This document shows positions 19,964-27,926 of a stretch of 64,000 nt of DNA, in pieces. The notes under the pieces were generated by a model. That model made no database searches, was not told where the DNA came from, and saw nothing but the letters and a program-made list of their open reading frames with translations. Origin of the DNA: an uncultured Bacteroidales bacterium (GTDB taxonomy: Bacteria > Bacteroidota > Bacteroidia > Bacteroidales > Muribaculaceae). Within the stretch, counting starts at the first letter, position 1. Each line of letters starts with the position of its first letter. The stretch is from NCBI GenBank assembly GCA_947573135.1, contig CANPDU010000010.1:1-64000 (forward strand), in the 5' to 3' direction. A program made the position numbers and the translations under genes.

Positions 19964-20926
19964 ATGGATATATCTGTTGTAATACCGTTATATAACGAAG
20001 CCGAATCGCTTCCCGAACTCGAGCAGTGGATTGCCCGGGTCATGGCATCAAGCGGTTTCAGCTATGAGATAATATTTGTCAATGACGGATCGACTGATGA
20101 TTCGTGGCGCGTGATCAAGGAACTCTCGCAGCGCAACCCGGCGGTCAAGGGGGTGTCGTTCAGGCGTAATTATGGAAAGTCACCGGCTCTCAACACCGGT
20201 TTCCGCCGGGCTCAGGGCGACGTTGTCATCACTATGGATGCCGATCTTCAGGACAGTCCCGACGAAATCCCTGAACTCTACCGCATGATCACCGAGGACG
20301 GCTATGATCTCGTGTCCGGATACAAGCAGAAACGCTATGACCCGCTGTCGAAGACCATCCCGACAAAGTTGTTCAACGCTACGGCGCGCCGTGTCAGCGG
20401 TATACGTAATCTCCATGATTTCAACTGCGGTCTGAAGGCTTACCGCCACAAAGTGATCGAGCATATTGAGGTCTACGGCGATATGCATCGATATATCCCG
20501 TATCTGGCGAAGTTGTCGGGATTTACCCGCATAGGCGAGAAAGTGGTTCATCATCAGGCCCGCAAATACGGCAAGACGAAATTCGGCCTCGATCGTTTTG
20601 TCAACGGTTATCTAGACCTCGCCACACTATGGTTCACCGGCAAGTTCGGAGCCAAACCGATGCATTTTTTCGGGCTGCTCGGCAGTCTGATGTTTGTGCT
20701 TGGCTTTATCGCGGTCGTGATAGTAGGCGCGGTCAAGCTATGGAACATGAACCACGGCAACAGTTACATTCTCGTCACCGATTCTCCCTATTTCTATTTG
20801 GCTTTGGTCATGATGATACTTGGTTCGCAGCTCTTTCTGGCGGGATTCGTCGGCGAACTTGTAGTGCGCAACTCTCCGCGGCGTAATGACTATGAGATAG
20901 ACGAGGAACTCAATATCGACCGATGA
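19964..20926 (+). CDS. Family 2 glycosyltransferase, dolichol-phosphate mannosyltransferase-like
   Basis: Membrane GT2 of 320 aa. The catalytic GT-A domain (about residues 1-225) has VVIPLYNEAESL, NDGSTDDS and the metal-binding D92-A-D94 in MDADLQDSP; two C-terminal membrane helices lie at about 235-258 and 271-295. This is the DPM1/ArnC/GtrB layout, in which a sugar is moved from a nucleotide sugar to undecaprenyl phosphate at the inner membrane. The last four bases overlap the next gene (ATGA). Which sugar is used, and whether it ends in lipopolysaccharide or surface glycan, cannot be told. Confidence 0.9.
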   Translation: MDISVVIPLYNEAESLPELEQWIARVMASSGFSYEIIFVNDGSTDDSWRVIKELSQRNPAVKGVSFRRNYGKSPALNTGFRRAQGDVVITMDADLQDSPDEIPELYRMITEDGYDLVSGYKQKRYDPLSKTIPTKLFNATARRVSGIRNLHDFNCGLKAYRHKVIEHIEVYGDMHRYIPYLAKLSGFTRIGEKVVHHQARKYGKTKFGLDRFVNGYLDLATLWFTGKFGAKPMHFFGLLGSLMFVLGFIAVVIVGAVKLWNMNHGNSYILVTDSPYFYLALVMMILGSQLFLAGFVGELVVRNSPRRNDYEIDEELNIDR

Positions 20927-21450
20927 AAGCTAAAAATCAGCATATCATTTTTATTGTAATCGCAGTTCTGTTGACTATGGTTGCTGCGTCTGTCATCCAG
21001 TCGTGCAACAATGCCGGCTGTACAGAAAACCGAAACGCAGTTCCGCTGGCGGCATTTTTTAATCCGTTGACAGACGACGCCATCAGTCTCGACTCTCTGT
21101 CGGTGTCAGGAGTTGATCAGCCCGGCGACAGCGTCCTCAGCCCGGCCGGAACGCCTGTGTCGCAGGTCTATCTGCCGATGCGTCCAACGCATTCGTCTGT
21201 AGCCTGGTGTTTCGCTTACAAATGGAAGCGCCTCGACTATCCTGAACTTAACGACACGATAACATTCGACTATACGAGCATGCCCTTTTTTGCCTCAGAG
21301 GCCTGCGGAGCTTATTATAAGTATCATATCACGCATATGGATTATACCGGTCATCTGATCGAACGTGTCGAGATCGTCGACTCTCTCGTGACAAATGTCG
21401 ATAAAGTGTATGTAAATATTTATTTTAGAGTCGAATCATCGGATCAATGA
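20923..21450 (+). CDS. Uncharacterised envelope lipoprotein, DUF6452-like
   Basis: Protein of 175 aa with an N-terminal hydrophobic segment and a lipobox-like VIQSC. The rest is a small beta-rich domain with conserved-looking cysteines (NNAGC, SEACGAYYKY). I recognise it only as the family recently named DUF6452 in Bacteroidales, and that from memory. Both ends overlap neighbouring genes by four bases, so it is translated together with the GT2 and the beta-barrel-like protein that follows. Function unknown. Confidence 0.65.
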   Translation: MKAKNQHIIFIVIAVLLTMVAASVIQSCNNAGCTENRNAVPLAAFFNPLTDDAISLDSLSVSGVDQPGDSVLSPAGTPVSQVYLPMRPTHSSVAWCFAYKWKRLDYPELNDTITFDYTSMPFFASEACGAYYKYHITHMDYTGHLIERVEIVDSLVTNVDKVYVNIYFRVESSDQ

Positions 21451-22418
21451 CAAACAGCCGATTTACAGTAGCATTAGTGTGCGCCGTAGCATTAATAGTG
21501 TCGGCGGTATTGTCGGCGGCATCGGCGCAGTCGCCGGCAAAGCGCCGTGTGACGCCCGTCGAGACTCCGGCAACAGTGACGCAGACCATCAACGAGGCCC
21601 GCAATGACACGGCGCGTATAATGCAGGCACGTATCGCACGGTCCACACACTTCCACGACGAGCAGGGCCGCACAGTCTATGTCGACACCGTTACAGGCGA
21701 ACAGTGGATGGACTCTACAGCCTTGTTGCCTGTCGTAAAGATGAAATATCCTTTGCTTGACGCAGCTTCGGTAAGCGTTGATATATGGGATCCGCTGATG
21801 CGTGCTTTCGGTCAGGATTACGGGCTGATAGGCTTTGGTGCGGAAGTAAGTCTTCACAACCGCTATAAGCCGGTGTTCGAACTCGGGTTCGGGCAGGCCA
21901 GCCACAGACCTTCAGGCAATAACTATACATATAAGACCCCGTTAAGTATGTTCATGCGCATAGGCATGAACTATAACTTTCTTTATAATTCCTCGCCCGA
22001 CTATCAGTTCTACGGAGGCTTGCGCTACGGCTTTTCGTCGTTTAAATATTCGGTCGATGATATAACGGTCGGTGCTCCTTATTGGGACGAGACAGCGTCA
22101 TTCGGCATTCCGTCTCAGAGTGCCTCAGTCGGCTGGCTGGAAGTGGTTTTCGGATTGCGCGTCAAGCTCTGGGGGCCGTTGTCGGCCGGCTGGGCGTTTA
22201 AGTATCATTCGATACTTCACGAGTCAAAAAACACTTATGGCAATCCATGGTATATTCCCGGTTATGGTTCGCGCAGCGCATCTGTGACCGGTAGTTTCTC
22301 GCTTACTTATACTTTCTCGTTATCAAAATTGAACAAAGGCGTCGCGGATGAAGTTATAAAATCAGATGAACAACCTTCAGCCGCTACTCCTCAACAATCG
22401 GGAGCGGCGGTTGAGTAA
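21447..22418 (+). CDS. Outer-membrane beta-barrel-like protein, DUF6048-like
   Basis: Protein of 323 aa with a signal peptide (cleavage about SAASAQ, residue 28). From about residue 130 there are alternating aromatic-rich strands (VFELGFGQAS, FMRIGMNYNFLYN, FYGGLRYGFSSFKYS, VVFGLRVKLWG, SFSLTYTFSLS), which is the look of an 8-stranded outer-membrane barrel. It resembles the DUF6048 family of Bacteroidales by memory. It follows the DUF6452-like gene with a four-base overlap, and the two are likely functional partners in the outer membrane. The C-terminus is a low-complexity Ala/Gln/Ser tail. Confidence 0.65.
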   Translation: MTNSRFTVALVCAVALIVSAVLSAASAQSPAKRRVTPVETPATVTQTINEARNDTARIMQARIARSTHFHDEQGRTVYVDTVTGEQWMDSTALLPVVKMKYPLLDAASVSVDIWDPLMRAFGQDYGLIGFGAEVSLHNRYKPVFELGFGQASHRPSGNNYTYKTPLSMFMRIGMNYNFLYNSSPDYQFYGGLRYGFSSFKYSVDDITVGAPYWDETASFGIPSQSASVGWLEVVFGLRVKLWGPLSAGWAFKYHSILHESKNTYGNPWYIPGYGSRSASVTGSFSLTYTFSLSKLNKGVADEVIKSDEQPSAATPQQSGAAVE

Positions 22419-22432
22419 AACAACCGTCAGTC

Positions 22433-23170
22433 ATGAAAAAGATAATAATAATCGGAGCGTCGTCGGGCATGGGCATGAAAATTGCCACTGACTTTGCGCG
22501 TGCCGGATGGCGTGTCGGCATTGCCGCCCGCAACGAGGAGCGACTTCGCGCGGTCAGAGATCTCTTTCCCGACCGTATCGTCTATTCGACGATTGATGTA
22601 ACGGCTCAGGATGCCGTAAAGAGGTTCGAGAACCTGATCGAGGAACTTGACGGCATGGATATATTGCTTTATGCCGCCGGTACGGGCTGGTACAATCCTG
22701 AGCTCAACCTCGGCAAGGACGAGGCCACGATCGGAGTCAATGTTACGGGGTTTACGCGCATCATCAATGCGGCCTACCGTTATTTCAAGGCAACGGCAAA
22801 CGTCAGCAAAGGCCGTATTGCTGCCATCACTTCGGTTGCCGGGGTCAAGGGTCTCGGAGTCAGCGCGGCATATGCAGCGTCTAAACGTTATCAATGGACT
22901 TATCTTCAGGCTATTGATCAGCTTGCCCACAGTCAGCATGTCAATGTCAGCATCACAGATATCCGGCCTGGATTTGTCGACACACCTCTGCTCGAAGGTA
23001 ACCACAACTATCCGATGCTGATGAGTGTCGACTATGTGGCGCCCCGCATTGAGAAGGCTATCATGCAGCGCCGGCGTGTCGCTACTGTTGACAGCCGTTG
23101 GGCTGTCGTTTCAGGTCTTTGGTCGCTTATTCCCGATATGTTATGGCGGCATCTTGAAGTGAAAATGTGA
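22433..23170 (+). CDS. Short-chain dehydrogenase/reductase (SDR)
   Basis: Classical SDR of 245 aa. The Rossmann motif is GASSGMG (residues 8-14), the structural motif is AAGTGWYN in place of NNAG, and the catalytic set is Ser134, Tyr147 and Lys151 (YAASK). It starts 14 nt after the DUF6048-like gene and is the last gene of the operon, closed by a strong terminator at 23194. The substrate is unknown; family members of this kind reduce ketones or sugars with NAD(P)H. The C-terminal hydrophobic stretch (VVSGLWSLIPDMLW) suggests membrane association. Confidence 0.88.
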   Translation: MKKIIIIGASSGMGMKIATDFARAGWRVGIAARNEERLRAVRDLFPDRIVYSTIDVTAQDAVKRFENLIEELDGMDILLYAAGTGWYNPELNLGKDEATIGVNVTGFTRIINAAYRYFKATANVSKGRIAAITSVAGVKGLGVSAAYAASKRYQWTYLQAIDQLAHSQHVNVSITDIRPGFVDTPLLEGNHNYPMLMSVDYVAPRIEKAIMQRRRVATVDSRWAVVSGLWSLIPDMLWRHLEVKM

Positions 23171-23193
23171 TCGAATTTTTTGATGGAAAAAAT

Positions 23194-23227
23194 AAAGGCC
23201 CGGCGTCGTAGTGACGGCCGGGCCTTT
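23194..23227. terminator. Bidirectional intrinsic terminator between SDR and fabF
   Basis: AAAGGCCCGGC (23194-23204) and GCCGGGCCTTT (23217-23227) form an 11-bp GC-rich stem flanked by A-rich sequence on the left and a short T-run on the right. It lies between two convergent genes and can serve both. Confidence 0.85.
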
Positions 23228-23252
23228 ATGATGATTGATGGTTGTTATCGGT

Positions 23253-24521
23253 TTATTTCTCAAACTTCTTGAAGATGACTGTGGCGTTATGGCCGCCGAA
23301 GCCAAATGAGTTTGACAGAGCTGCCCGCACCGGGCGGTTTTGAGCCTTGTCAAAGGTGAAGTTGAGGTTGTAGTCGATGTTTTCGTCAAGATCTTCGGGA
23401 TCGTGGTTGATAGTCGGCGGGACGATATCTTCCTGAACGGATTTGATGCTGAACATAGCTTCGAGAGCTCCGGTGGCGCCGAGGAGGTGTCCGGTCATCG
23501 ACTTGGTCGATGAGATGTTGAGCTTATAGGCGTGTTCGCCGAAAACTTCGATGATAGCCTTGACTTCAGAAATGTCACCTACCGGAGTCGATGTGCCGTG
23601 AACGTTTATATAATCGATATCTTCGGGCTTCATCTGAGCGTCTTCGAGGGCATTTGTCATGGCGAGTATCGCGCCAAGGCCTTCGGGATGGGTGGCTGTA
23701 AGGTGATAAGCATCGGCAGAAAGGCCTCCGCCTGCAACCTCGGCGTAGATTTTAGCTCCGCGAGCCAAAGCGTGTTCAAGTTCTTCAAGAACGAGCACCG
23801 CAGCGCCTTCGCCCATTACAAAGCCGTCGCGTGACTTGCTGAACGGCCTGGATGCGGTCTCGGGGCTGTCGTTGCGTGTCGACAGGGCGTGCATTGAGTT
23901 GAAACCTCCCACGCCGGCCGGGAAAATGGCAGCTTCAGCACCTCCGGTAACGATGGCGTCAGCCTTACCGAGACGGATGAGGTTGAAGGCATCGATGATG
24001 GCATTGTTTGACGATGCGCAGGCAGAAACGGTTCCGAAGTTGGGGCCATGATATCCGTATTCCATCGAGATGTGACCCGACGCTATGTCGGCGATCATCT
24101 TGGGAATGAAGAAGGGGTTATATTTTGGTCCCATCTCTTCGCCGTGGAGGGCGAAATATCCGGCTTCTTCTTCGAATGTGTGCAGGCCGCCGATGCCGGC
24201 TGCCACAATCACACCCACGCGATTTTTGTCGACGGCACCTTCGTTTTCGAGGCCTGCGTCTTCAACGGCCTGACGGGCAGCTACGATGGCGTACTGCGCG
24301 TAAAGGTCGAGCTGACGCTGCTTTTTACGGTCGAAGTGCTGGTTTGGATCGAAATCCTTGACTTCGCACGCAAACTGAGTCTTGAACTTTGATGCGTCAA
24401 AGTGGGTAATAGGGCCGGCGCCGCTTACGCCTTTCTTGGCGTTGTCCCATGTAGTGGCAACGTCATTACCGATAGGCGAAAGAGCTCCGAGACCTGTTAC
24501 GACAACTCTTTTTAATTCCAT
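23253..24521 (-). CDS. fabF: Beta-ketoacyl-ACP synthase II
   Basis: Condensing enzyme of fatty acid synthesis that extends acyl-ACP with malonyl-ACP. The 422-aa length is typical. The catalytic Cys168 sits in TVSACAS, the two His residues are His308 (NVHGTSTP) and His345 (SMTGHLLGATGA), and Lys340 is in place. It follows acpP with a 69-nt gap, the acpP-fabF order common in bacteria, and ends at a shared terminator with the convergent SDR. The Cys-His-His set marks a FabF/FabB-type enzyme, not FabH. Confidence 0.97.
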   Translation of the reverse strand: MELKRVVVTGLGALSPIGNDVATTWDNAKKGVSGAGPITHFDASKFKTQFACEVKDFDPNQHFDRKKQRQLDLYAQYAIVAARQAVEDAGLENEGAVDKNRVGVIVAAGIGGLHTFEEEAGYFALHGEEMGPKYNPFFIPKMIADIASGHISMEYGYHGPNFGTVSACASSNNAIIDAFNLIRLGKADAIVTGGAEAAIFPAGVGGFNSMHALSTRNDSPETASRPFSKSRDGFVMGEGAAVLVLEELEHALARGAKIYAEVAGGGLSADAYHLTATHPEGLGAILAMTNALEDAQMKPEDIDYINVHGTSTPVGDISEVKAIIEVFGEHAYKLNISSTKSMTGHLLGATGALEAMFSIKSVQEDIVPPTINHDPEDLDENIDYNLNFTFDKAQNRPVRAALSNSFGFGGHNATVIFKKFEK

Positions 24522-24590
24522 TTAGTTAGAATAGTAGGTTTGCTAAAGCAAGTTTTTGTCGGGGATTATCTCAAACAGAGGGATAATCTC

Positions 24591-24827
24591 TTATTTCTTG
24601 GCTGCTTCGATGAATTCGATGGCGTCGCCTACAGTAGCGATCTTCTCAGCCTGATCATCGGGGATCTGGATGCCGAATTCTTTTTCGAATTCCATGATGA
24701 GCTCAACAGTGTCGAGTGAGTCTGCGCCGAGGTCGGTTGTGAAAGACGCTGCGGGAGTGATTTTGTCTTCTTCTACGCTGAGCTTGTCAACGATGATAGC
24801 TTTTACGCGATCTGCAATTTCTGACAT
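24591..24827 (-). CDS. acpP: Acyl carrier protein
   Basis: Acidic carrier protein of 78 aa that holds growing fatty acyl chains. The phosphopantetheine site is Ser37 in [12 protein letters not shown], the standard signature. It is followed by fabF in the same direction. The 145-nt gap upstream to truA holds a promoter-like -7 box, so acpP-fabF is probably its own transcription unit. Confidence 0.97.
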   Translation of the reverse strand: MSEIADRVKAIIVDKLSVEEDKITPAASFTTDLGADSLDTVELIMEFEKEFGIQIPDDQAEKIATVGDAIEFIEAAKK

Positions 24828-24869
24828 AATAATTAAGGTTTTTAATGATTAAAATTCAATTTCGCGGTG

Positions 24870-24877
24870 CAAAGTAA
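24870..24877 (-). promoter_or_regulatory. Candidate acpP promoter (-7 box)
   Basis: Minus-strand TTACTTTG followed by CA lies about 43 nt before the acpP start. It differs from TAnnTTTG at one base. The -33 element is not clear. Confidence 0.4.
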
Positions 24878-24972
24878 AGCATTTTTCCTGTAATACGGAA
24901 ATTTTTACCCAATTATTTTGTCTAAAGCGTGTTAACGGAGCCCCTCTTTGTCCCTGAGGAGCGCTCTGTGCA

Positions 24973-25719
24973 TCAGAATTTATAGGGGTAGCGTATGTCC
25001 CAGAGAAAAAGCGCGTGGCCGGGCATTGATGTGCCTGCGGCGCAGCGGTCTTTGCGGTCTATTATACCTGTCACGTCAGCAGGGTCTATTTTATGGCGTC
25101 CGACTTCGACGAGAGTGCCGACGACAGCGCGGACCATGTTTCGTAAAAAACGGTCGGCAGTGATGACAAAGCGCCAGTCATGAGGTCCGGTCTGCTCCCA
25201 GCGGGCTGCTGTCAGATTGCAGATGTTGGTGTGTGTGTCTGTGTGGAGTTTGGCGAATGATGTGAAATCGCGACGTCCGGTGATCAGAGCTGCGGCCTCG
25301 TTCATTGCGTCAAAGTCGAGACCGGCGGACGCGAGCCACGACAGGTCGTGACTGAATGGCGATTTGCGTGTGTGTGCGTAATAATGATATGTGCGGCTTA
25401 TGGCATCGAAGCGTGCATGGGCGTCGTCAGCGACCTTATGCAGGCCGTAGATGGCGATGTCACGTCCGACCATTGAATTGAGCGCAGTGATGAGTTTCGG
25501 CGTGTCTGACGGATCGAGATCGAGATCAAGATGTGCGATCATCATGCGTGCATTGACACCGGCGTCAGTGCGTCCGGCGCCGACTATGGCCACAGGATGC
25601 CGCATATAACGGGCGAGCGCATCTTCAATTACCGACTGCACACTGACCGCATTGGGCTGGGACTGCCAGCCATGAAACGGAGCGCCACGGTAGGCAAGAT
25701 GCATGAAGTAGCGTCGCAT
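24973..25719 (-). CDS. truA: tRNA pseudouridine(38-40) synthase
   Basis: TruA, 248 aa from the chosen start, makes pseudouridine at positions 38-40 of tRNA anticodon arms. The catalytic Asp52 lies in GAGRTDAGVNA; the C-terminal block FLRNMVRAVVGTLVEVG is also typical. The reading frame is open 42 codons further upstream, but that would run into speA. The ATG at 25719, giving MRRYFMHLAYRG, matches the usual TruA N-terminus and leaves a 14-nt gap to speA. speA and truA are therefore likely co-transcribed. Confidence 0.95.
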   Translation of the reverse strand: MRRYFMHLAYRGAPFHGWQSQPNAVSVQSVIEDALARYMRHPVAIVGAGRTDAGVNARMMIAHLDLDLDPSDTPKLITALNSMVGRDIAIYGLHKVADDAHARFDAISRTYHYYAHTRKSPFSHDLSWLASAGLDFDAMNEAAALITGRRDFTSFAKLHTDTHTNICNLTAARWEQTGPHDWRFVITADRFLRNMVRAVVGTLVEVGRHKIDPADVTGIIDRKDRCAAGTSMPGHALFLWDIRYPYKF

Positions 25720-25733
25720 GTCAGCCTCTGATG

Positions 25734-27632
25734 TCAGTCTTTTTCGAGGTAGGTATAGCCATAAAGCCCCGAACGGTAAGTGCTCAGAAAGTCGCGGCCT
25801 TCTTCGGGAGATATGGCTCCGGCCTTCATTGAGGCGGTTACCCATGTCTCGACATTGCGCGCGAGTTTCTTTGAGTTGTACTGGACATAGTCAAGGACTT
25901 CGGCTACAGTTTCGCCGTCGATAACCTGCTCGATTTCGTAATGGTCGCGGTAGACATTGATGTGGACGGCGTTTGTGTCGCCGAAGAGGTTGTGCATGTC
26001 ACCGAGTATCTCCTGATAGGCGCCGACGAGAAAGACTCCGATATAATATGATTCACCCTGACGGAGGACATGGATAGGAAGTGATGACGATAGTCCTGAC
26101 GAGGTGATGAAATTTGCGATCTTTCCGTCGGAGTCGCAGGTGATGTCCTGGATTGTGCATGTGCGTTGTGGCTTCTCGTCAAGACGTGCAATGGGTATTA
26201 TTGGAAAGACCTGGTCAATGGCCCATGAGTCGGGAAGCGACTGGAAGAGCGAAAAATTGCAGAAATATTTGTCGGGCAGCATGCGTGCTATTTTGCGTAA
26301 CTCTTCGGGAGCGTGTTTCATTGACGACGCTATGTCTCCGACTTCGCGTGCTATCGACCAGAAAAGCTTCTCGATCTGGGCACGTGTCTTTAGGTCGAGC
26401 ATTCCCAGACTGAAAAGATCAAGGGCTTCTTCGCGTATCTGCAGGGCATCGTGCCAGCTTTCGAAAATGCGAGGCTGGTCGAGGCGGTCCCATATCTCAT
26501 ATAGTTCGCGGGCGAGTTCGTGGGCCCCCGGTTCGAGTTCCTCATTGTCTTTCCATTCTGGCAGGTGGGTGGTCTCGAGCGCTTCGAACACGAGGATCGA
26601 ATGGTGAGCCGAGAGAGAGCGGCCGCTTTCAGTGATTATGTTTGGCTGGGGAAGATCGTTTTTGATACAGACGTCGACAAGAGCTGACACGGCATCGTTG
26701 GCATATTCCTGGATAGAATAGTTCATCGAGCTCTCGCTGGCGCTGTTGCGAGTGCCGTCATAATCGACTCCGAGACCGCCGCCAATGTCAATAAATTCGA
26801 TGCTGAAGCCCATCTTCGACAACTGGACATAAAATTGAGTGGCTTCGCGCAAGGCGTTTTTGATGCGACGTATTTTTGTTATCTGGCTGCCTATATGAAA
26901 GTGTATCAGTTTAAGACAGTCGGTCATGTCGCGACGGCGAAGTATGTCGATGGCTTCAAGGAGCTCTGACGAATCGACGCCGAATTTCGACTGATCGCCT
27001 CCGCTCTCTTCCCATTTGCCTGATCCTGAGCTCGACAGTTTGATGCGGATGCCGATATTCGGACGAATCTTAAGACGCTTGGCTATATCGGCAATCAGCC
27101 GCAGTTCGTTGAGCTTCTCGACGACGAGAAAAATGCGTCGGCCCATCTTCTGTGCAAGCAGCGCGAGTTCAATATAGCTCTCGTCTTTGTACCCGTTGCA
27201 GATGATAAGCGCGTTTTCGGCGATATTTGTGGCAAGAACGGCGTGGAGTTCTGGCTTTGAGCCGGCCTCGAGGCCTATATTGAATTTTTTGCCATAGCTG
27301 ACTATCTCCTCAACAACCTCACGTATCTGATTGACTTTAATAGGATATATAAGGTAGCTGTTGGCGTTGTAGTCATATTGTTTTGACGCCTGAGCAAAAC
27401 AGTTTGAAATTTTTTCGATGCGCGTGTCGAGGATATCGGGAAATCTCAGCAGAACGGGGGCGGTGATGTCGCGCACTTGCAGTTCGTCCATCACCTCTTT
27501 AAGATCTACAGATGCGTAGTCCGGCCGCGGAGTGACTGCCACGTGGCCTTTGTCGTTGATGGTGAAATAGTTAAGTCCCCAGCCGTTGATGTTGTACAAC
27601 TCTGCGCTGTCTTCAATGCGCCATTTTCTCAT
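25734..27632 (-). CDS. speA: Biosynthetic arginine decarboxylase
   Basis: PLP-dependent arginine decarboxylase that makes agmatine, the first step of the bacterial polyamine route through agmatine. The 632-aa length is normal. The PLP lysine is Lys99 in YPIKVNQ, the glycine loop is in FIDIGGGLGVDYDG, and ITESGRSLSAHHS is the family block near residue 340. Its mRNA probably starts near 27740, giving a leader of about 108 nt that can fold strongly (see the feature at 27677-27740). truA follows 14 nt downstream. Confidence 0.96.
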   Translation of the reverse strand: MRKWRIEDSAELYNINGWGLNYFTINDKGHVAVTPRPDYASVDLKEVMDELQVRDITAPVLLRFPDILDTRIEKISNCFAQASKQYDYNANSYLIYPIKVNQIREVVEEIVSYGKKFNIGLEAGSKPELHAVLATNIAENALIICNGYKDESYIELALLAQKMGRRIFLVVEKLNELRLIADIAKRLKIRPNIGIRIKLSSSGSGKWEESGGDQSKFGVDSSELLEAIDILRRRDMTDCLKLIHFHIGSQITKIRRIKNALREATQFYVQLSKMGFSIEFIDIGGGLGVDYDGTRNSASESSMNYSIQEYANDAVSALVDVCIKNDLPQPNIITESGRSLSAHHSILVFEALETTHLPEWKDNEELEPGAHELARELYEIWDRLDQPRIFESWHDALQIREEALDLFSLGMLDLKTRAQIEKLFWSIAREVGDIASSMKHAPEELRKIARMLPDKYFCNFSLFQSLPDSWAIDQVFPIIPIARLDEKPQRTCTIQDITCDSDGKIANFITSSGLSSSLPIHVLRQGESYYIGVFLVGAYQEILGDMHNLFGDTNAVHINVYRDHYEIEQVIDGETVAEVLDYVQYNSKKLARNVETWVTASMKAGAISPEEGRDFLSTYRSGLYGYTYLEKD

Positions 27633-27676
27633 TCGTCAAAACCTGTTAGAAAAAAACTGTTGTTTAAAATTAATGA

Positions 27677-27740
27677 TACTGTCATCCGGCCGTGATAATC
27701 ATCCGGCCCGATGTCTCAGCCTTAATAAAGGAGACAGTAC
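27677..27740 (-). other. Structured 5' leader of speA mRNA
   Basis: TACTGTC (27677-27683) and GACAGTA (27733-27739) can close a 7-bp outer stem. Inside are two copies of CATCCGGCC (27683-27691 and 27700-27708), which offer GGCC and GAUG/CAUC pairings, and a small TGTCTC/GAGACA hairpin that would compete with the outer stem. The predicted transcription start (about 27740) falls right at the edge of this structure. It may be a cis-regulator of polyamine synthesis or only a stabilising 5' structure. Confidence 0.4.
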
Positions 27741-27746
27741 GTGAGG

Positions 27747-27754
27747 CAAATTTA
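27747..27754 (-). promoter_or_regulatory. Candidate speA promoter (-7 box)
   Basis: Minus-strand TAAATTTG (27754-27747) followed by CC is a full match to TAnnTTTG. No TTTG lies at the right distance for -33. It defines a leader of about 108 nt. The rest of the 294-nt divergent gap (27633-27926) holds only the leader structure and the promoter of the next gene. Confidence 0.5.
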
Positions 27755-27849
27755 GTGATAATTCCCCAAAAAAAGCTCGAATGACTGCGTTTTTTGAAAT
27801 ATTAAGTAAATAAATGGACAATAATAAGCCCTCTCAGACAAAAAATAGC

Positions 27850-27857
27850 TATATTTG
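27850..27857 (+). promoter_or_regulatory. Candidate promoter of the TPR lipoprotein (-7 box)
   Basis: TATATTTG followed by CAC matches the -7 consensus and lies 70 nt before the ATG. The -33 element is not obvious. Confidence 0.5.
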
Positions 27858-27926
27858 CACCTGGATTCATCCAAAGCGTGAAAACATTATCATAATTAAT
27901 CCATAAAACCAATTCATCACAAAGTC

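Noticed and set aside
25720-25845. Upstream extension of truA
   Set aside because: It would run into the end of speA and lacks TruA similarity; the Met at 25719 gives the usual N-terminus.
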